Below are positions 41,248-50,100 of a stretch of 64,000 nt of DNA, piece after piece. The translations under genes were made by a program, and so were the position numbers. Each line of letters begins with the position of its first letter. Position 1 is the stretch's first letter. The notes below the pieces were generated by a model. That model saw only the letters and a list, made by a program, of their open reading frames with translations. It was not told the origin of the DNA and searched no databases. This stretch comes from Nocardiopsis sp. CNT312 (lineage in GTDB: Bacteria; Actinomycetota; Actinomycetes; Streptosporangiales; Streptosporangiaceae): positions 1 to 64,000 of the forward strand of contig NZ_AZXF01000011.1 in assembly GCF_000515115.1 (NCBI RefSeq), given 5' to 3'.

Positions 41248-42291
41248 TCACCTCGGGGCGGCCGTGCTGGCACGGACGACCAGGTCGGTGGCCAGGTCCA
41301 GGCGCAGGTTGGCCGGCCGCTCCCCCCGTGCGAGGGCGAGGGCCATCCGGGTGGCCTCCTCCGCCATCTCGATGAGGGGTTGGCGCACCGTGGTCAGCGG
41401 CGGCCCCGTCCACCGTGCCACGGGCAGGTCGTCGTAGCCCACGACGCTGAGGTCCTCGGGGATGCGCACACCCAGCTCACGGGCGGCCTCGTACACCCCC
41501 ATCGCCTGGAGGTCGCTGCCGGCGAAGACCGCCGTGGGCGGTTCCTCCAGCCGGAGCAGCTCCCGCCCCCGGTCACGGCCGCCCTCGACGTGGAAGTCGC
41601 CGTGGCGGACCAGTTCCGGGTCGGGGGCGATCCCGGCGGCGTCCAGTGCGGCGCTGCAGCCGTCGAGCCGCGCCCTGCTGCACAGGACGTGCCGGGGCCC
41701 CCCGATCACCGCGATGCGGCGGTGCCCCAGTTCGATGAGGTGGCGGGTCGCGGCGAGCCCCCCGTTCCAGTTGGCCGAACCGACCGCGGGCATGTCCGGT
41801 CCCGGGTCGCCCGCCGGGTCCACGACCACGAAGGGAAGGTCGCGCGCGGTGAGCCGGGCGCGCTGTTCGGGCGCCAGGTCGGAGAAGACCAGGACCGCCG
41901 CGGTCGACTGGCGGGCGAGGACGGCGTCCACCCAGGTCTCGCGCGGTGTCTGGGCCCCGCCCGACTCGGTGAGCACCACGCTCAGCCCCTCGGCGCGCGC
42001 GACGTTCTCCACACCGCGGACGACCTCGATCGCCCAGGCGCTGTCGAGTTCGTGGAAGACGAGCTCGATCATGGACGACCGGCCGCGGCCGGGGCCGCGT
42101 CGGCGCCGGTAGCCGGAGCGGCGGATGAGTTCCTCGACGCGCTCACGGGTCCGCGCGGCCACGTCGGCCCTGCCGTTGAGCACCTTGGAGACGGTCGGCA
42201 CCGAGACACCGGCGGCTTTCGCAATTTTCGAGATGGTGACCGGCTCGGACAGGGGTTCCTGGCCGGAGTCGGACACGGGGTCTGCACTCAC
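41248..42291 (-). CDS. LacI-family regulator, orphaned by a deletion
   Basis: This 347-residue LacI regulator has a helix-turn-helix at about residues 18-45 (VTISKIAKAAGVSVPTVSKVLNGRADV) and sugar-binding domain blocks (FAGSDLQAMGVYEAARELG, SVVGYDDLPVARWTGPPLTTVRQP). It resembles regulators of beta-glucoside or xylo-oligosaccharide uptake. Its divergent targets are remnants of a solute-binding protein and a GH3 enzyme, so its regulon at this site is gone. GTG start at 42291. Confidence 0.9.
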   Translation of the reverse strand: MSADPVSDSGQEPLSEPVTISKIAKAAGVSVPTVSKVLNGRADVAARTRERVEELIRRSGYRRRRGPGRGRSSMIELVFHELDSAWAIEVVRGVENVARAEGLSVVLTESGGAQTPRETWVDAVLARQSTAAVLVFSDLAPEQRARLTARDLPFVVVDPAGDPGPDMPAVGSANWNGGLAATRHLIELGHRRIAVIGGPRHVLCSRARLDGCSAALDAAGIAPDPELVRHGDFHVEGGRDRGRELLRLEEPPTAVFAGSDLQAMGVYEAARELGVRIPEDLSVVGYDDLPVARWTGPPLTTVRQPLIEMAEEATRMALALARGERPANLRLDLATDLVVRASTAAPR

Positions 42292-42352
42292 GCCGCCTGA
42301 TACTACGCCCTTCCCCCGCCCCGCAGGCGTACGGCCTCCGGGGTTTCCACCC

Positions 42353-42402
42353 TTGACGCACTCCGTGGTATGAGCGTAAATTCCGACCCCACGGTTTCGA
42401 AA
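42353..42402 (+). promoter_or_regulatory. Intact promoter and operator of the deleted sugar locus
   Basis: TTGACG (42353-42358) and TAAATT (42377-42382) are separated by 18 bases, a good sigma-70-like promoter. TTTCGAAA (42395-42402) just downstream has the symmetric CG centre of LacI-family operators. The promoter now points into pseudogene sequence. Confidence 0.65.
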
Positions 42403-42431
42403 GAAATTCCGATAGTTTCAAAAGGTCGGCC

Positions 42432-42842
42432 ATGGATGCCCCCGCTTCGCCGCAGCAGGCGCGTCAGCTCTGGCCCCGCTCGCCGCCACCGCCCGCGGAG
42501 ACGGTGGCGGCGACGGGCGCATGCACGTGTGGATGGACCGGGACACGCCCGCCATCGTGCAGGACGCCGCCGTCGGGCGCTTCAACGAATCCTCCGAAGT
42601 CGAGGCCGTGATCGACGAGGTTCCCGGCGACGGCTACGAGGAGTGGCTGCACACGGCGATGGGGGCGAGCGAGCAGACCGACGCCTTCTCCGACTGGGAC
42701 GCCGGCAGCATCGAGCCCTACGTGGAGCAGGACGTGCTCATGCCCCTGGACGACCTCATGGAGCAGGACCCCGGCTTCGCCGCCTCCTTCATCCCCTCCG
42801 TCCTGGGGTCGGGACAGGTCGACGGCGTCCAGTACGGGACGG
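42432..42842 (+). pseudogene. N-terminal remnant of a sugar ABC solute-binding protein
   Basis: In the frame through 42521 the translation RMHVWMDRDTPAIVQDAAVGRFNE...WLHTAMGA...DWDAGSIEPYVEQDVLMPLDDL...SVLGSGQVDGVQYGT is a family 1 solute-binding protein. It stops matching at about 42842, after roughly a quarter of the usual length. Upstream, the same frame reads FAAAGASALAPLAATARGD, a lipoprotein signal whose lipobox Cys is now Arg. No start codon is in frame: the ATGs at 42432 and 42436 are in the other two frames. At least three lesions make it non-functional. Confidence 0.8.
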
Positions 42843-42902
42843 TGCGCTCACGGGGCGGGGCGCGGCCCCAGCGGACGACTGCCGTTCGGGGTTCCACGCG
42901 CT

Positions 42903-43466
42903 CCCGGCGGACAGCCCCCCACCCGCCTGGGGCCGCCCCTGGCCGGGCGCAGCGGGGTGAGTCCGGTGGACCCCGCCCCGCTGTTCCCGTTCGGACACGG
43001 CCTGTCCTACACCCGTTTCACCTGGTCGTATCCGCTCCTGGACGGCTGCCCCACCGGGGAGGGCGCCGTTGCGCTACCCACGGACGGGGAGGTGACGGTG
43101 GGGTGCACGGTGCGCAACGACGGCCCGGTGCGCGGAACCGAGGTCGTCCAGCTCTACCTGAGCGACCCGGTGGCGGCGGTGACCGGGCCGGTGCGGCGGC
43201 TGATCGGCTACGCCCGGCTGGACCTGGAGCCCGGACAGGAGAGCGGGGTGGAGTCCGCCGTCCACGCGGACCTGGCGGCCTACACCGGCCCGGACCCGCG
43301 GCGGATCGTGGACCCGGGCGACCTGGTGCCGCGCCTGTCCGCCTCCTGCGCCGACCCGGGAATCGCCTTGCGCCTCCGCTTGCACGGCCCCGTCCGTGAG
43401 GTCGGGCCGACGCGCCGCCCGCTCGCACAGAACAGAATCCGCGGTCCCCGCATCCACCCTGGATGA
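42903..43466 (+). pseudogene. C-terminal remnant of a GH3 beta-glucosidase/xylosidase
   Basis: From about 42903 the frame gives PPTRLGPPLAGRSGVSPVDPAPLFPFGHGLSYTRF and then a fibronectin-III-like tail (VRNDGPVRGTEVVQLYLSDPVAAV, RLIGYARLDLEPGQ), the end of a GH3 enzyme. Its catalytic barrel is absent. It abuts the solute-binding-protein remnant in a different frame, so one deletion removed the permeases and most of the hydrolase. A GTG at 42957 could still start a 169-residue fragment. Confidence 0.8.
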
Positions 43467-43585
43467 GCGGCGGTACCGAATCCGTCGCCTGAACGGTGCG
43501 GCGCGGACGCCCGGCACCGGGTTGTCCGGACCCGGCCGGCGGGCGCGCACCGTGTGGCCGCTTCCGTGACGAATCGAAGGGACCT

Positions 43586-44344
43586 ATGGGCGAGCAGAGC
43601 ACGAGAGCAGGGGCCTGGGCCCCGACGGCGCGCGGCACGGCGCTGTGGACCGCAGGGGAGGCGGGGACCGCACTGGTCGCCCAGTCGGCCCTGCTGTGGG
43701 CGCTCGTCCCCCTGGCGGGCCTGGGCCCGCTGGGGTGGGGGGCGGGCGCCCTGCACGCTGCGGCGCTCACGGGCCTGCTGCTGTGGGCGATGCACCGCCG
43801 GGGGCGCACCGTGCTGGGCACCGCGGACCGGGTCACCCTGTCCAGGGCGGTCCTGGGCGGCGGGGTCCTGGCCCTGGCCGTCGACGGCGGCCCGGCCTGG
43901 GCCCTGGTCGCGCTGGCCTCGGTCGCGCTCGTGCTGGACCTGGTGGACGGGGCTGTGGCGCGCGGCAGCGGCAGCGCCTCGGAGTTCGGGGCGCGGTTCG
44001 ACATGGAGGCGGACGCCTTCCTGATCCTGGTGCTCAGCGCGTACGTGTCGCTGCACCTGGGCCCGTGGGTTCTGGCCGTCGGCCTCCTGCGGTACCTGTT
44101 CGCGGCCGGGGCGCGGGTCGCTCCGTTCCTGCGCGCGCCGCTGCCCCCGAGCACGGCCCGCAAGGTGGTGGCCGCCGCCCAGGGGGTCGTGCTGACCGCG
44201 GCGGCGTCGGGGGTTCCGGCGCACGCGCTCTCGGTCATCGCGGTGGCCTCGGCACTGGCCGCGCTGGTGTGGTCGTTCGGCAGGGACACGGTGTGGCTGT
44301 GGCGGTCGCGCCGGGCACCGGGTCTGGCAGGAGGGGAGGCGTGA
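43586..44344 (+). CDS. CDP-alcohol phosphatidyltransferase family protein
   Basis: This 252-residue membrane enzyme has the full family motif DGx2ARx8Gx3Dx3D (DGAVARGSGSASEFGARFDMEAD) at about residues 117-139. It should join a CDP-activated lipid or polyol to an alcohol acceptor. About six hydrophobic segments are visible. GAAGGGA precedes the ATG at 43586. It overlaps the dehydrogenase by one base and starts the core of the ribA-linked cluster. Confidence 0.9.
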   Translation: MGEQSTRAGAWAPTARGTALWTAGEAGTALVAQSALLWALVPLAGLGPLGWGAGALHAAALTGLLLWAMHRRGRTVLGTADRVTLSRAVLGGGVLALAVDGGPAWALVALASVALVLDLVDGAVARGSGSASEFGARFDMEADAFLILVLSAYVSLHLGPWVLAVGLLRYLFAAGARVAPFLRAPLPPSTARKVVAAAQGVVLTAAASGVPAHALSVIAVASALAALVWSFGRDTVWLWRSRRAPGLAGGEA

Positions 44345-45324
44345 TGCCGGAGAGGAGGCACGCCCGCGCGTTCTGGACGGACGGGGACGGACGGGGCGAG
44401 GTCCGCGACGCCGTGGTGCCGGAGCCGCGCGAAGGCGAGGTGGTGGTACGTACCCTGTACTCCGGGGTAAGCCGGGGAACCGAGACCCTGGTCCTGCGCG
44501 GCGGCGTTCCGCGGGACCAGCACCGCGTGATGCGCGCTCCCTTCCAGGAGGGCGACTTCCCCGGACCGGTCAAGTACGGCTACCTCAACGTCGGCGTGGT
44601 CGAGGAGGGGCCCGACGGGCTGGCGGGGCGGACGGTCTTCAGCCTGTACCCGCACCAGACGCGCTTCGCCGTTCCGGCCGAGGCGGTGCGGTGCGTGCCC
44701 GACGGCGTCCCGGCCGGGCGGGCGGTGCTCGCCGGAACCGTGGAGACGGCGGTCAACGCCCTGTGGGACGCGCCCGTCCTGGTGGGCGACCGCGTCGCCG
44801 TGGTCGGCGCGGGGATGGTGGGCTGCTGCGTGGCCCTCCTGGCCGCAGGGGTGCCCGGCACCCGCGTCCAACTGGTGGACGTGGACCCGCGCCGGGCCGC
44901 GACGGCGAGCGCCCTGGGAACGGGCTTCGCACCCCCCGGAGAGGCCGTATCCGGCTGCGACCTGGTCTTCCACACCAGCGCGACCGACGAGGGGCTGGCG
45001 CGGTCATTGGAACTGGTCGCGGACGAGGGCGAGGTGGTCGAGATGAGCTGGTACGGGGACCGCAGGGTCCGCGTGCCCCTGGGCGAGGGCTTCCACTCCC
45101 GCCGCCTGACCGTGCGCGCCAGCCAGGTCGGGACGGTCTCCCCCTCCCGGCGCGGCCGGTACGGCTACGGCGACCGGCTCGACCTGGCGCTGCGCCTGCT
45201 CCGGGCCCCGGCCTTCGACGCCCTGGTCACCGGGGAGAGCCCCTTCGAGGACCTGCCGTCAGTGCTGCCGCGGCTGGCCGACGGCTCCCTACCGGCCCTG
45301 TGCCACCGCATCGCCTACACATGA
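44344..45324 (+). CDS. MDR-family dehydrogenase without classical zinc site
   Basis: This 326-residue medium-chain dehydrogenase has the cofactor motif VVGAGMVGCCVALLA near residue 160. The usual catalytic-zinc Cys region is replaced by SGVSRGTETLVLRGG, as in the BchC/threonine-dehydrogenase-like branch, so the zinc site is probably absent or different. The substrate is unknown. The ATG overlaps the previous stop (TGATG), indicating coupling to the CDP-alcohol enzyme. Confidence 0.85.
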   Translation: MPERRHARAFWTDGDGRGEVRDAVVPEPREGEVVVRTLYSGVSRGTETLVLRGGVPRDQHRVMRAPFQEGDFPGPVKYGYLNVGVVEEGPDGLAGRTVFSLYPHQTRFAVPAEAVRCVPDGVPAGRAVLAGTVETAVNALWDAPVLVGDRVAVVGAGMVGCCVALLAAGVPGTRVQLVDVDPRRAATASALGTGFAPPGEAVSGCDLVFHTSATDEGLARSLELVADEGEVVEMSWYGDRRVRVPLGEGFHSRRLTVRASQVGTVSPSRRGRYGYGDRLDLALRLLRAPAFDALVTGESPFEDLPSVLPRLADGSLPALCHRIAYT

Positions 45325-45333
45325 GACCCGCTT

Positions 45334-45359
45334 GCGGGTACCGGGTCCCCGGTACCCGC
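45334..45359 (+). repeat. 12-bp perfect hairpin within the cluster
   Basis: Arms 45334-45345 and 45348-45359 flank 2 bases, lying 9 bases after the dehydrogenase stop and 25 bases before the PTPS-like TTG start. It could attenuate read-through to the PTPS-like and glycosyltransferase genes. Confidence 0.7.
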
Positions 45360-45384
45360 ACCCGCGACCTTCGAGGAGCACCCC

Positions 45385-45768
45385 TTGTTCAGTGTGACCG
45401 TCCGCGACCACATGATGGTCGCCCACAGCTTCCGCGGCGGGGTGTTCGGCCCCGCCCAGCGGCTGCACGGCGCCACGTTCGTCGTGGACGCGACCCTGTA
45501 CCGCCCCGAACTGGACACCGACGGGATCGTCGTGGACATCGGCCTGGTAACCGGGGAGCTGGCCGCCGTGGTCGCCGGTCTCAACTACCGGAACCTGGAC
45601 GGGGAGCCCGAGTTCACCGGGGTCAACACCTCCACCGAGTTCCTGGCCAAGGTGGTCGCCGACCGCCTCGTCGACCGGATCGGTGCGAGGGAGCGGGGCC
45701 TGACACGGGTCTCGGTCACACTGCACGAGTCACACGTGGCGTGGGCGACCTACGAACGCGACCTGTGA
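45385..45768 (+). CDS. 6-pyruvoyl-tetrahydropterin synthase/QueD-like protein with altered active site
   Basis: This 127-residue T-fold protein of the PTPS/QueD family has [21 protein letters not shown], matching the family's zinc and catalytic region. The canonical CxxxHGH is changed: the Cys position is Ala24, His28 is kept, and the second zinc His is Ala30. The late [10 protein letters not shown] keeps the family Glu. A pterin-like substrate is plausible but the chemistry should differ from PTPS or QueD. TTG start with GAGGAG upstream. It overlaps the glycosyltransferase by 4 bases. Confidence 0.85.
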   Translation: MFSVTVRDHMMVAHSFRGGVFGPAQRLHGATFVVDATLYRPELDTDGIVVDIGLVTGELAAVVAGLNYRNLDGEPEFTGVNTSTEFLAKVVADRLVDRIGARERGLTRVSVTLHESHVAWATYERDL

Positions 45769-46802
45769 GCACGCCGTTCGTGGTGCCCGCGCTGTCCTCC
45801 CCCAGCGGGGGCAACACGTTCGACGCGCGCATCGCCGAAGCGTTGGGGAGGATCGGACGGCCGGTGCGCCTGGTCGAGGTGTCCGGCGCCTGGCCCCGCC
45901 CCGGCACCGGCGCCGAGGCGGACCTGGCCCGGGTCCTGGAGGGGGTGCCGGACGGGGCGGTCGTGCTGGTGGACGGACTGGTCGCCTGCGGGGTACCCGA
46001 GGCGGTCCTCCCCCACGCCCGGCGTCTGCGGCTGGTGGTCCTGGTGCACCTTCCCCTGGCCGACGAGTGGGGGCTGTCCGCCGGGGAGGCGGCGGACCTG
46101 GACGCGCGGGAGCGCGCGGTCCTAGCCTCGGCCGCGGCCACCGTCGCCACCAGCGCCTGGGCCGCCCGGCGGGTGGCTCGCCACCACGGTCTGGAGGGCG
46201 TCGGGTGCGTGGTCCCGGGGACGGACCCCGCGCCGCTCGCGGTCGGGACCGACGGCGCCCGCCACATGCTGTGCGTGGCCTCGGTGACCCCGCGCAAGGG
46301 GCACGACCTGCTCCTGGAGGCCCTGTCCCGTCTGGAGGGCCTTTCGTGGGAGTGCGTGTGCGTGGGCCCCGGCGGCGGGAGACACGCCGACCGCGTGCGG
46401 TCCCGGGCCGAAGGCCTCGGGGTGCGCATGGCGGGGCCGCTCACCGGAGCGGACCTGGACGCGGCCTACTCGGCCGCCGACCTGCTGGTCCTGCCCTCCC
46501 GAGCGGAGACCTTCGGCATGGTCGTGACCGAGTCGCTGGCGCGCGGGGTCCCGGTGGCGGCCTTCGGTGTGGGCGGCGTACCGGAGGCGCTGGGGCTGGC
46601 CCCGGACGGCTCCCTGCCCGGAATCCTCGTCGAACCGGTCGGGGCGGACCCGCTCGCCGAGGCGCTGCGCCGGTGGTGCACGGATCCGGGGCTGCGGGGG
46701 CGGCTGCGCGCCTCGGCCCGCCTGCGACGGCCGGAGCTGGCGGGCTGGGGCCGGTCGGCGCACGCGATGGCCGCGGTGCTCGACGGGGCCGCGCGGCCCT
46801 GA
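45765..46802 (+). CDS. Family 4 glycosyltransferase
   Basis: This 345-residue GT-B glycosyltransferase has the donor-binding segment [19 protein letters not shown] and the E-x7-E motif in [19 protein letters not shown]. It should transfer a sugar from a nucleotide donor to an unknown acceptor. The GTG at 45765 overlaps the PTPS-like stop by 4 bases, so the two are co-translated. The tight link to a pterin-type enzyme hints at a glycosylated pterin or pyrimidine product. Confidence 0.88.
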   Translation: MSTPFVVPALSSPSGGNTFDARIAEALGRIGRPVRLVEVSGAWPRPGTGAEADLARVLEGVPDGAVVLVDGLVACGVPEAVLPHARRLRLVVLVHLPLADEWGLSAGEAADLDARERAVLASAAATVATSAWAARRVARHHGLEGVGCVVPGTDPAPLAVGTDGARHMLCVASVTPRKGHDLLLEALSRLEGLSWECVCVGPGGGRHADRVRSRAEGLGVRMAGPLTGADLDAAYSAADLLVLPSRAETFGMVVTESLARGVPVAAFGVGGVPEALGLAPDGSLPGILVEPVGADPLAEALRRWCTDPGLRGRLRASARLRRPELAGWGRSAHAMAAVLDGAARP

Positions 46803-46952
46803 CGCCGGTCCGCGAGTACGGAGCGGCGGGCGGAAAGCGGACCGACCGGTGCGCGGCCGGTGATTCCCCTACGTGTCGCCGCGGGGCGCGTGATACGTGT
46901 CTACCACGGAATATCACTCTGGGTGATCAACCCAAGGCCGAAAGGAAGAACC

Positions 46953-47375
46953 GTGCCCCGCTACTCCACCGCCGCCACCGCTCTCGCCGCCTGCGCCGCG
47001 GCCCTGTCCATCGCCGCTCCCGCCCACGCCGCGGAGGGCGCGCTGGCCTTCGAGGTCGTCGACTGGCACAAGGTCGAGATCGTCGAGCACGCCATCACCG
47101 ACACCGCTCCGGGTTCCTGCCACAGCGTGCCGGAGGAGACCCTCTCGCCCGAGCGCCACCAGGAGTTCTACAGGTTCACCAACGGCACCGAACGCCCCGT
47201 CCTCATCGTCCGCAACTCGTGCGAGGAGTTCGAGGCCGACGGCCGTGCGGAGGCCCTCCGGTACGTCGCGCCCGGCGACAGCATCCGGGAACTGCCCGAG
47301 CGGACCAAGGCCGTGATCGTCCTGCGCGAGGCGGCGGAGGGCACCCCGGCGGAAGCCGCCCGAGAGCGGCGGTGA
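46953..47375 (+). CDS. Small secreted protein of unknown function
   Basis: This 140-residue protein has a signal peptide (cleavage near AHA-AE, residue 26). The mature part has two cysteines (SCHSVP, NSCEEF) that could form a disulphide, and no family I recognise. The GTG at 46953 has AAGGAAG upstream. It has its own 150-base upstream gap and may not belong to the surrounding pathway. Confidence 0.7.
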   Translation: MPRYSTAATALAACAAALSIAAPAHAAEGALAFEVVDWHKVEIVEHAITDTAPGSCHSVPEETLSPERHQEFYRFTNGTERPVLIVRNSCEEFEADGRAEALRYVAPGDSIRELPERTKAVIVLREAAEGTPAEAARERR

Positions 47376-47522
47376 CCCCCCTGCCGCGCCCTGCCCCGAA
47401 ACCCGCGTTGCGGTGAATCGGCGGGGTCGATCGCACCGCCGCGGGTCCCCGCGCATCTGACCGGTCAGGTCAGATGGACACGGGCGGCCCGCGGCGGCCG
47501 CGACACCCGACGGGAAGGCTCG

Positions 47523-48311
47523 GTGACGGGCACGATGAGGACTTCGGCGTTCACACCGCAATGGCTGGCACTGCGCGAGGAGGCGGACGGCAGGGCGCGG
47601 TCCGAGCGGGCGGTGGACGCGGTACGCGGACACGGCCAGGTGGTCGCCGACCTGGGGTGCGGCACGGGATCGCTCGGCCGTTGGCTGGTGCCGCGCCTGC
47701 CCGAGTCGCGGCGCTGGGTGCTGTTCGACCGCGACCCGGCGCTGCTGGACCTGGCGCGGCGGAGCGTTCCCGCCGCCGAGGTCGCCACCCGCCCGGGGGA
47801 GCTGTCGGAGCTGCGCCCGGCCGACTTGGAGGGCGTGACGCTGGTGGCGGCCTCGGCCCTGCTCGACCTGTTCACCCGGGCCGAGGTGGCGGCACTGGCC
47901 GCAGCCGTCACCGGTGTCGGCTGCCCGGCCCTGCTGACCCTGTCGGTGGTGGGCCGGGTGGAGCTGTCCCCCGCCGACCCGAGGGACACGGACATCGCCC
48001 GCGCCTTCGACGCCCACCAGCGCCGCGGCGGGCGTCTGGGCCCCGACGCCGCGGACGTCGCCGCCGAGGTGTTCCGGAGTCTGGGGGCACGCGTGGAGGA
48101 GTTCGCGAGCCCGTGGCGGCTGGGGCCGGAACAGGCGGCCCTGACCGAGCAGTGGCTGCGCGGGTGGGTGCGGGCCGCCGTCGAGCAGGAGCCGGGACTG
48201 CCGGTGCGCGACTACCTGGACCGGCGGTTGGAGGAGTGCGCGCACATGCGCCTGCACGTCGTGGTCCACCACACCGACCTGGTGGTCCTGCCCGGAGAGG
48301 GCGCCGCGTGA
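47523..48311 (+). CDS. SAM-dependent methyltransferase (class I)
   Basis: This 262-residue class I methyltransferase has motif I VVADLGCGTGSLGRWLV near residue 40 and an acidic residue after the next strand (VLFDRDPALLDLA). The substrate is unknown; no nearest family is clear. GGGAAGG precedes the GTG at 47523. It overlaps the flippase-like gene by 4 bases. Confidence 0.85.
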   Translation: MTGTMRTSAFTPQWLALREEADGRARSERAVDAVRGHGQVVADLGCGTGSLGRWLVPRLPESRRWVLFDRDPALLDLARRSVPAAEVATRPGELSELRPADLEGVTLVAASALLDLFTRAEVAALAAAVTGVGCPALLTLSVVGRVELSPADPRDTDIARAFDAHQRRGGRLGPDAADVAAEVFRSLGARVEEFASPWRLGPEQAALTEQWLRGWVRAAVEQEPGLPVRDYLDRRLEECAHMRLHVVVHHTDLVVLPGEGAA

Positions 48312-49291
48312 ACCGGAGCGCGTGGCTGCGCGCGCTCGCGGGGGCCGCGGTCCTGGCGGCCGTGGCGGCGTGGTTCCCGTCCGGGACGTTCGCCGGGGCG
48401 CTCGCCCTCGTGGACGGCCCCGCCCTGCTGGCCGCGCTGGCCGCGGGCGCGGGCACCACCGTGTTGAGCGCGGCGCGCTGGTGGGTGGTGGCGCGCGGCG
48501 TCGGCCTGCGGCTGCCGTTCGCGCGCGCGGTCGGCGACTACTACCGCGCCGTGTTCCTCAACGCCGTGCTCCCGGCCGGGGTGCTCGGCGACGCGCACCG
48601 CGCGGTGAGCCACGGCCGGTACGCGGGAGACCTGTGGCGAGGGGTGCGCGCGGTGGTACTGGAGCGCGTCGCGGGACAGTTGGTGCTGATGACGGCCGCC
48701 GCCGGACTGCTGTTCGCCCTGCCCACGGCCCTGTTCGGGCCGGGGCTGCGAGCCGTGGGCGTGTCCGCCGGGCTGGTCGCGGCGGTGGTCCTGACGGGCG
48801 CGGCGGTCCTGTTCCTGGGCCGGACCCGCCGGCCGCGGTGGTGGCGCGCGCTGCGGGACACGGCGGCCGACACCAGGGCCGGGCTGGTGGCCAACGCCGC
48901 CCCGGTGCTGGCCCTGTCGGTGGCGGCGCTGACCGGACACGTGGCCCTGTTCGTGTACGCGGCGTCCCTGGCCGGGACGGACGCCCCGGTGGTCCAGGTG
49001 GTCCCGCTGGCGGTGCTGTCGCTACTGGCGATGAGCGTGCCGGTGAACGTGGGCGGGTGGGGGCCGCGCGAGGCGGTGACCGCCCTGGCGTTCGCCGCGG
49101 CGGGCCTGGGCTCGCAGACCGGCGTCACGGTGTCGGTGGTCTACGGTGTGCTGGCTCTGGCTGCGGCGCTGCCCGGGGCGGTGGTACCGCTCGTGCGGTG
49201 GGCGCAGGCGTGGCGGACCCGCACACGGCCGGTATCGACCGTGGTCAGTGGTGTGGACCAGCGGCCCCGAGAGCGGACAGGTGTCCGGTGA
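48308..49291 (+). CDS. UPF0104/LPG-synthase-type membrane protein, flippase-like
   Basis: This 327-residue protein has about eight membrane segments and the pattern of the UPF0104 (AglD/MprF transmembrane) family: DYYRAVFLNAVLPAGVLGDAHRA early and SVPVNVGGWGPREAVTALAF late. Relatives move lipids or lipid-linked products across the membrane. Its last 47 bases overlap the end of the creatininase gene on the other strand. It is co-translated with the methyltransferase. Confidence 0.87.
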   Translation: MNRSAWLRALAGAAVLAAVAAWFPSGTFAGALALVDGPALLAALAAGAGTTVLSAARWWVVARGVGLRLPFARAVGDYYRAVFLNAVLPAGVLGDAHRAVSHGRYAGDLWRGVRAVVLERVAGQLVLMTAAAGLLFALPTALFGPGLRAVGVSAGLVAAVVLTGAAVLFLGRTRRPRWWRALRDTAADTRAGLVANAAPVLALSVAALTGHVALFVYAASLAGTDAPVVQVVPLAVLSLLAMSVPVNVGGWGPREAVTALAFAAAGLGSQTGVTVSVVYGVLALAAALPGAVVPLVRWAQAWRTRTRPVSTVVSGVDQRPRERTGVR

Positions 49292-49964
49292 AGGCGGTGG
49301 TGAGGGCCTCCAGGAGGCGGCGGCCCTTGTCTGCGGCGGCCAGTGAGGGGCGCCCGACCACGCCGTTGGGGGTGTAGGGCGCCAGCCCCCGGGTGGGCAT
49401 GTGGTCGCGGGGGCCGCTGATGTGGTCGGCACCCTCCCTGCCAGGCCGCACGAGGCCGGGATGGGTGTGCAGCAGGACGGACGTCTCCAGTTCCCCTGCA
49501 TGCATGTCGGTGTCGTTGTCGGTGGCCATCCCGGCCTCGCGCCGGGCCGCCTCCCACTCGTGGCCCTGGGGGAAGAGCGCCATGGTCCCGCCGGAGGCCT
49601 GGACGGTGTTGGCCAGCACGTGGTTGCCGCCGTGGCCGTTGACCAGGACGAGCGGCGTCCCCCGGAGGGAGGCCGCGATGTCGGTGACGACGGCGTGCAG
49701 GGTGGGTGCGGAGATGCTGACGGTGCCCGGCCAGGCAGCGTGCTCATGGGAGCAGGAGACGGTGACCGGCGGCAGGAGGCGGAGCCGGTGGGCACGGGCG
49801 AGTTCCCGGGCCAGGACGCACGCGATGACGGTGTCGGTCACCAGGGGCAGGTGGGGACCGTGCTGTTCCAGACTGCCGACGGGCAGCAGCGCCGCGGGGG
49901 CGCCGCTGCTGCCCTCTTCGGCGGTGGTGGTCAGGGGCAGCAGGGAGAGCGTGGGGTCGTCCAT
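49245..49964 (-). CDS. Creatininase-family amidohydrolase, candidate FAPy deformylase
   Basis: This 239-residue metal-dependent amidohydrolase has candidate metal ligands E33, H35 and D44 (GSLEQHGPHLPLVTD), H111 (VNGHGGN) and the HAGELETS block (H155, E158). Relatives include creatininase, archaeal formamidopyrimidine deformylase ArfB and MftE. Linkage to a FAPy-forming RibA favours the deformylase role; no other mycofactocin gene is present. It is convergent with, and overlaps, the flippase-like gene. Confidence 0.85.
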   Translation of the reverse strand: MDDPTLSLLPLTTTAEEGSSGAPAALLPVGSLEQHGPHLPLVTDTVIACVLARELARAHRLRLLPPVTVSCSHEHAAWPGTVSISAPTLHAVVTDIAASLRGTPLVLVNGHGGNHVLANTVQASGGTMALFPQGHEWEAARREAGMATDNDTDMHAGELETSVLLHTHPGLVRPGREGADHISGPRDHMPTRGLAPYTPNGVVGRPSLAAADKGRRLLEALTTAFTGHLSALGAAGPHH

Positions 49965-50100
49965 GGGCCCAGTATCGCCGCCGCTCCGCGTGCTCCGGGA
50001 GGGGCGGGCCCGGGGCACGGCGGCGCACCGGAGCGGGCAGGATGGGACACACGTCCCGGGAGCCACCGGGATCCGCCGCGACCGGACGGGAGGCGCCAGT

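Noticed and set aside
49245..49964. Mycofactocin locus based on the MftE-like creatininase
   Set aside because: No MftA, MftB, MftC or MftF homologue nearby; the RibA link is the better context.
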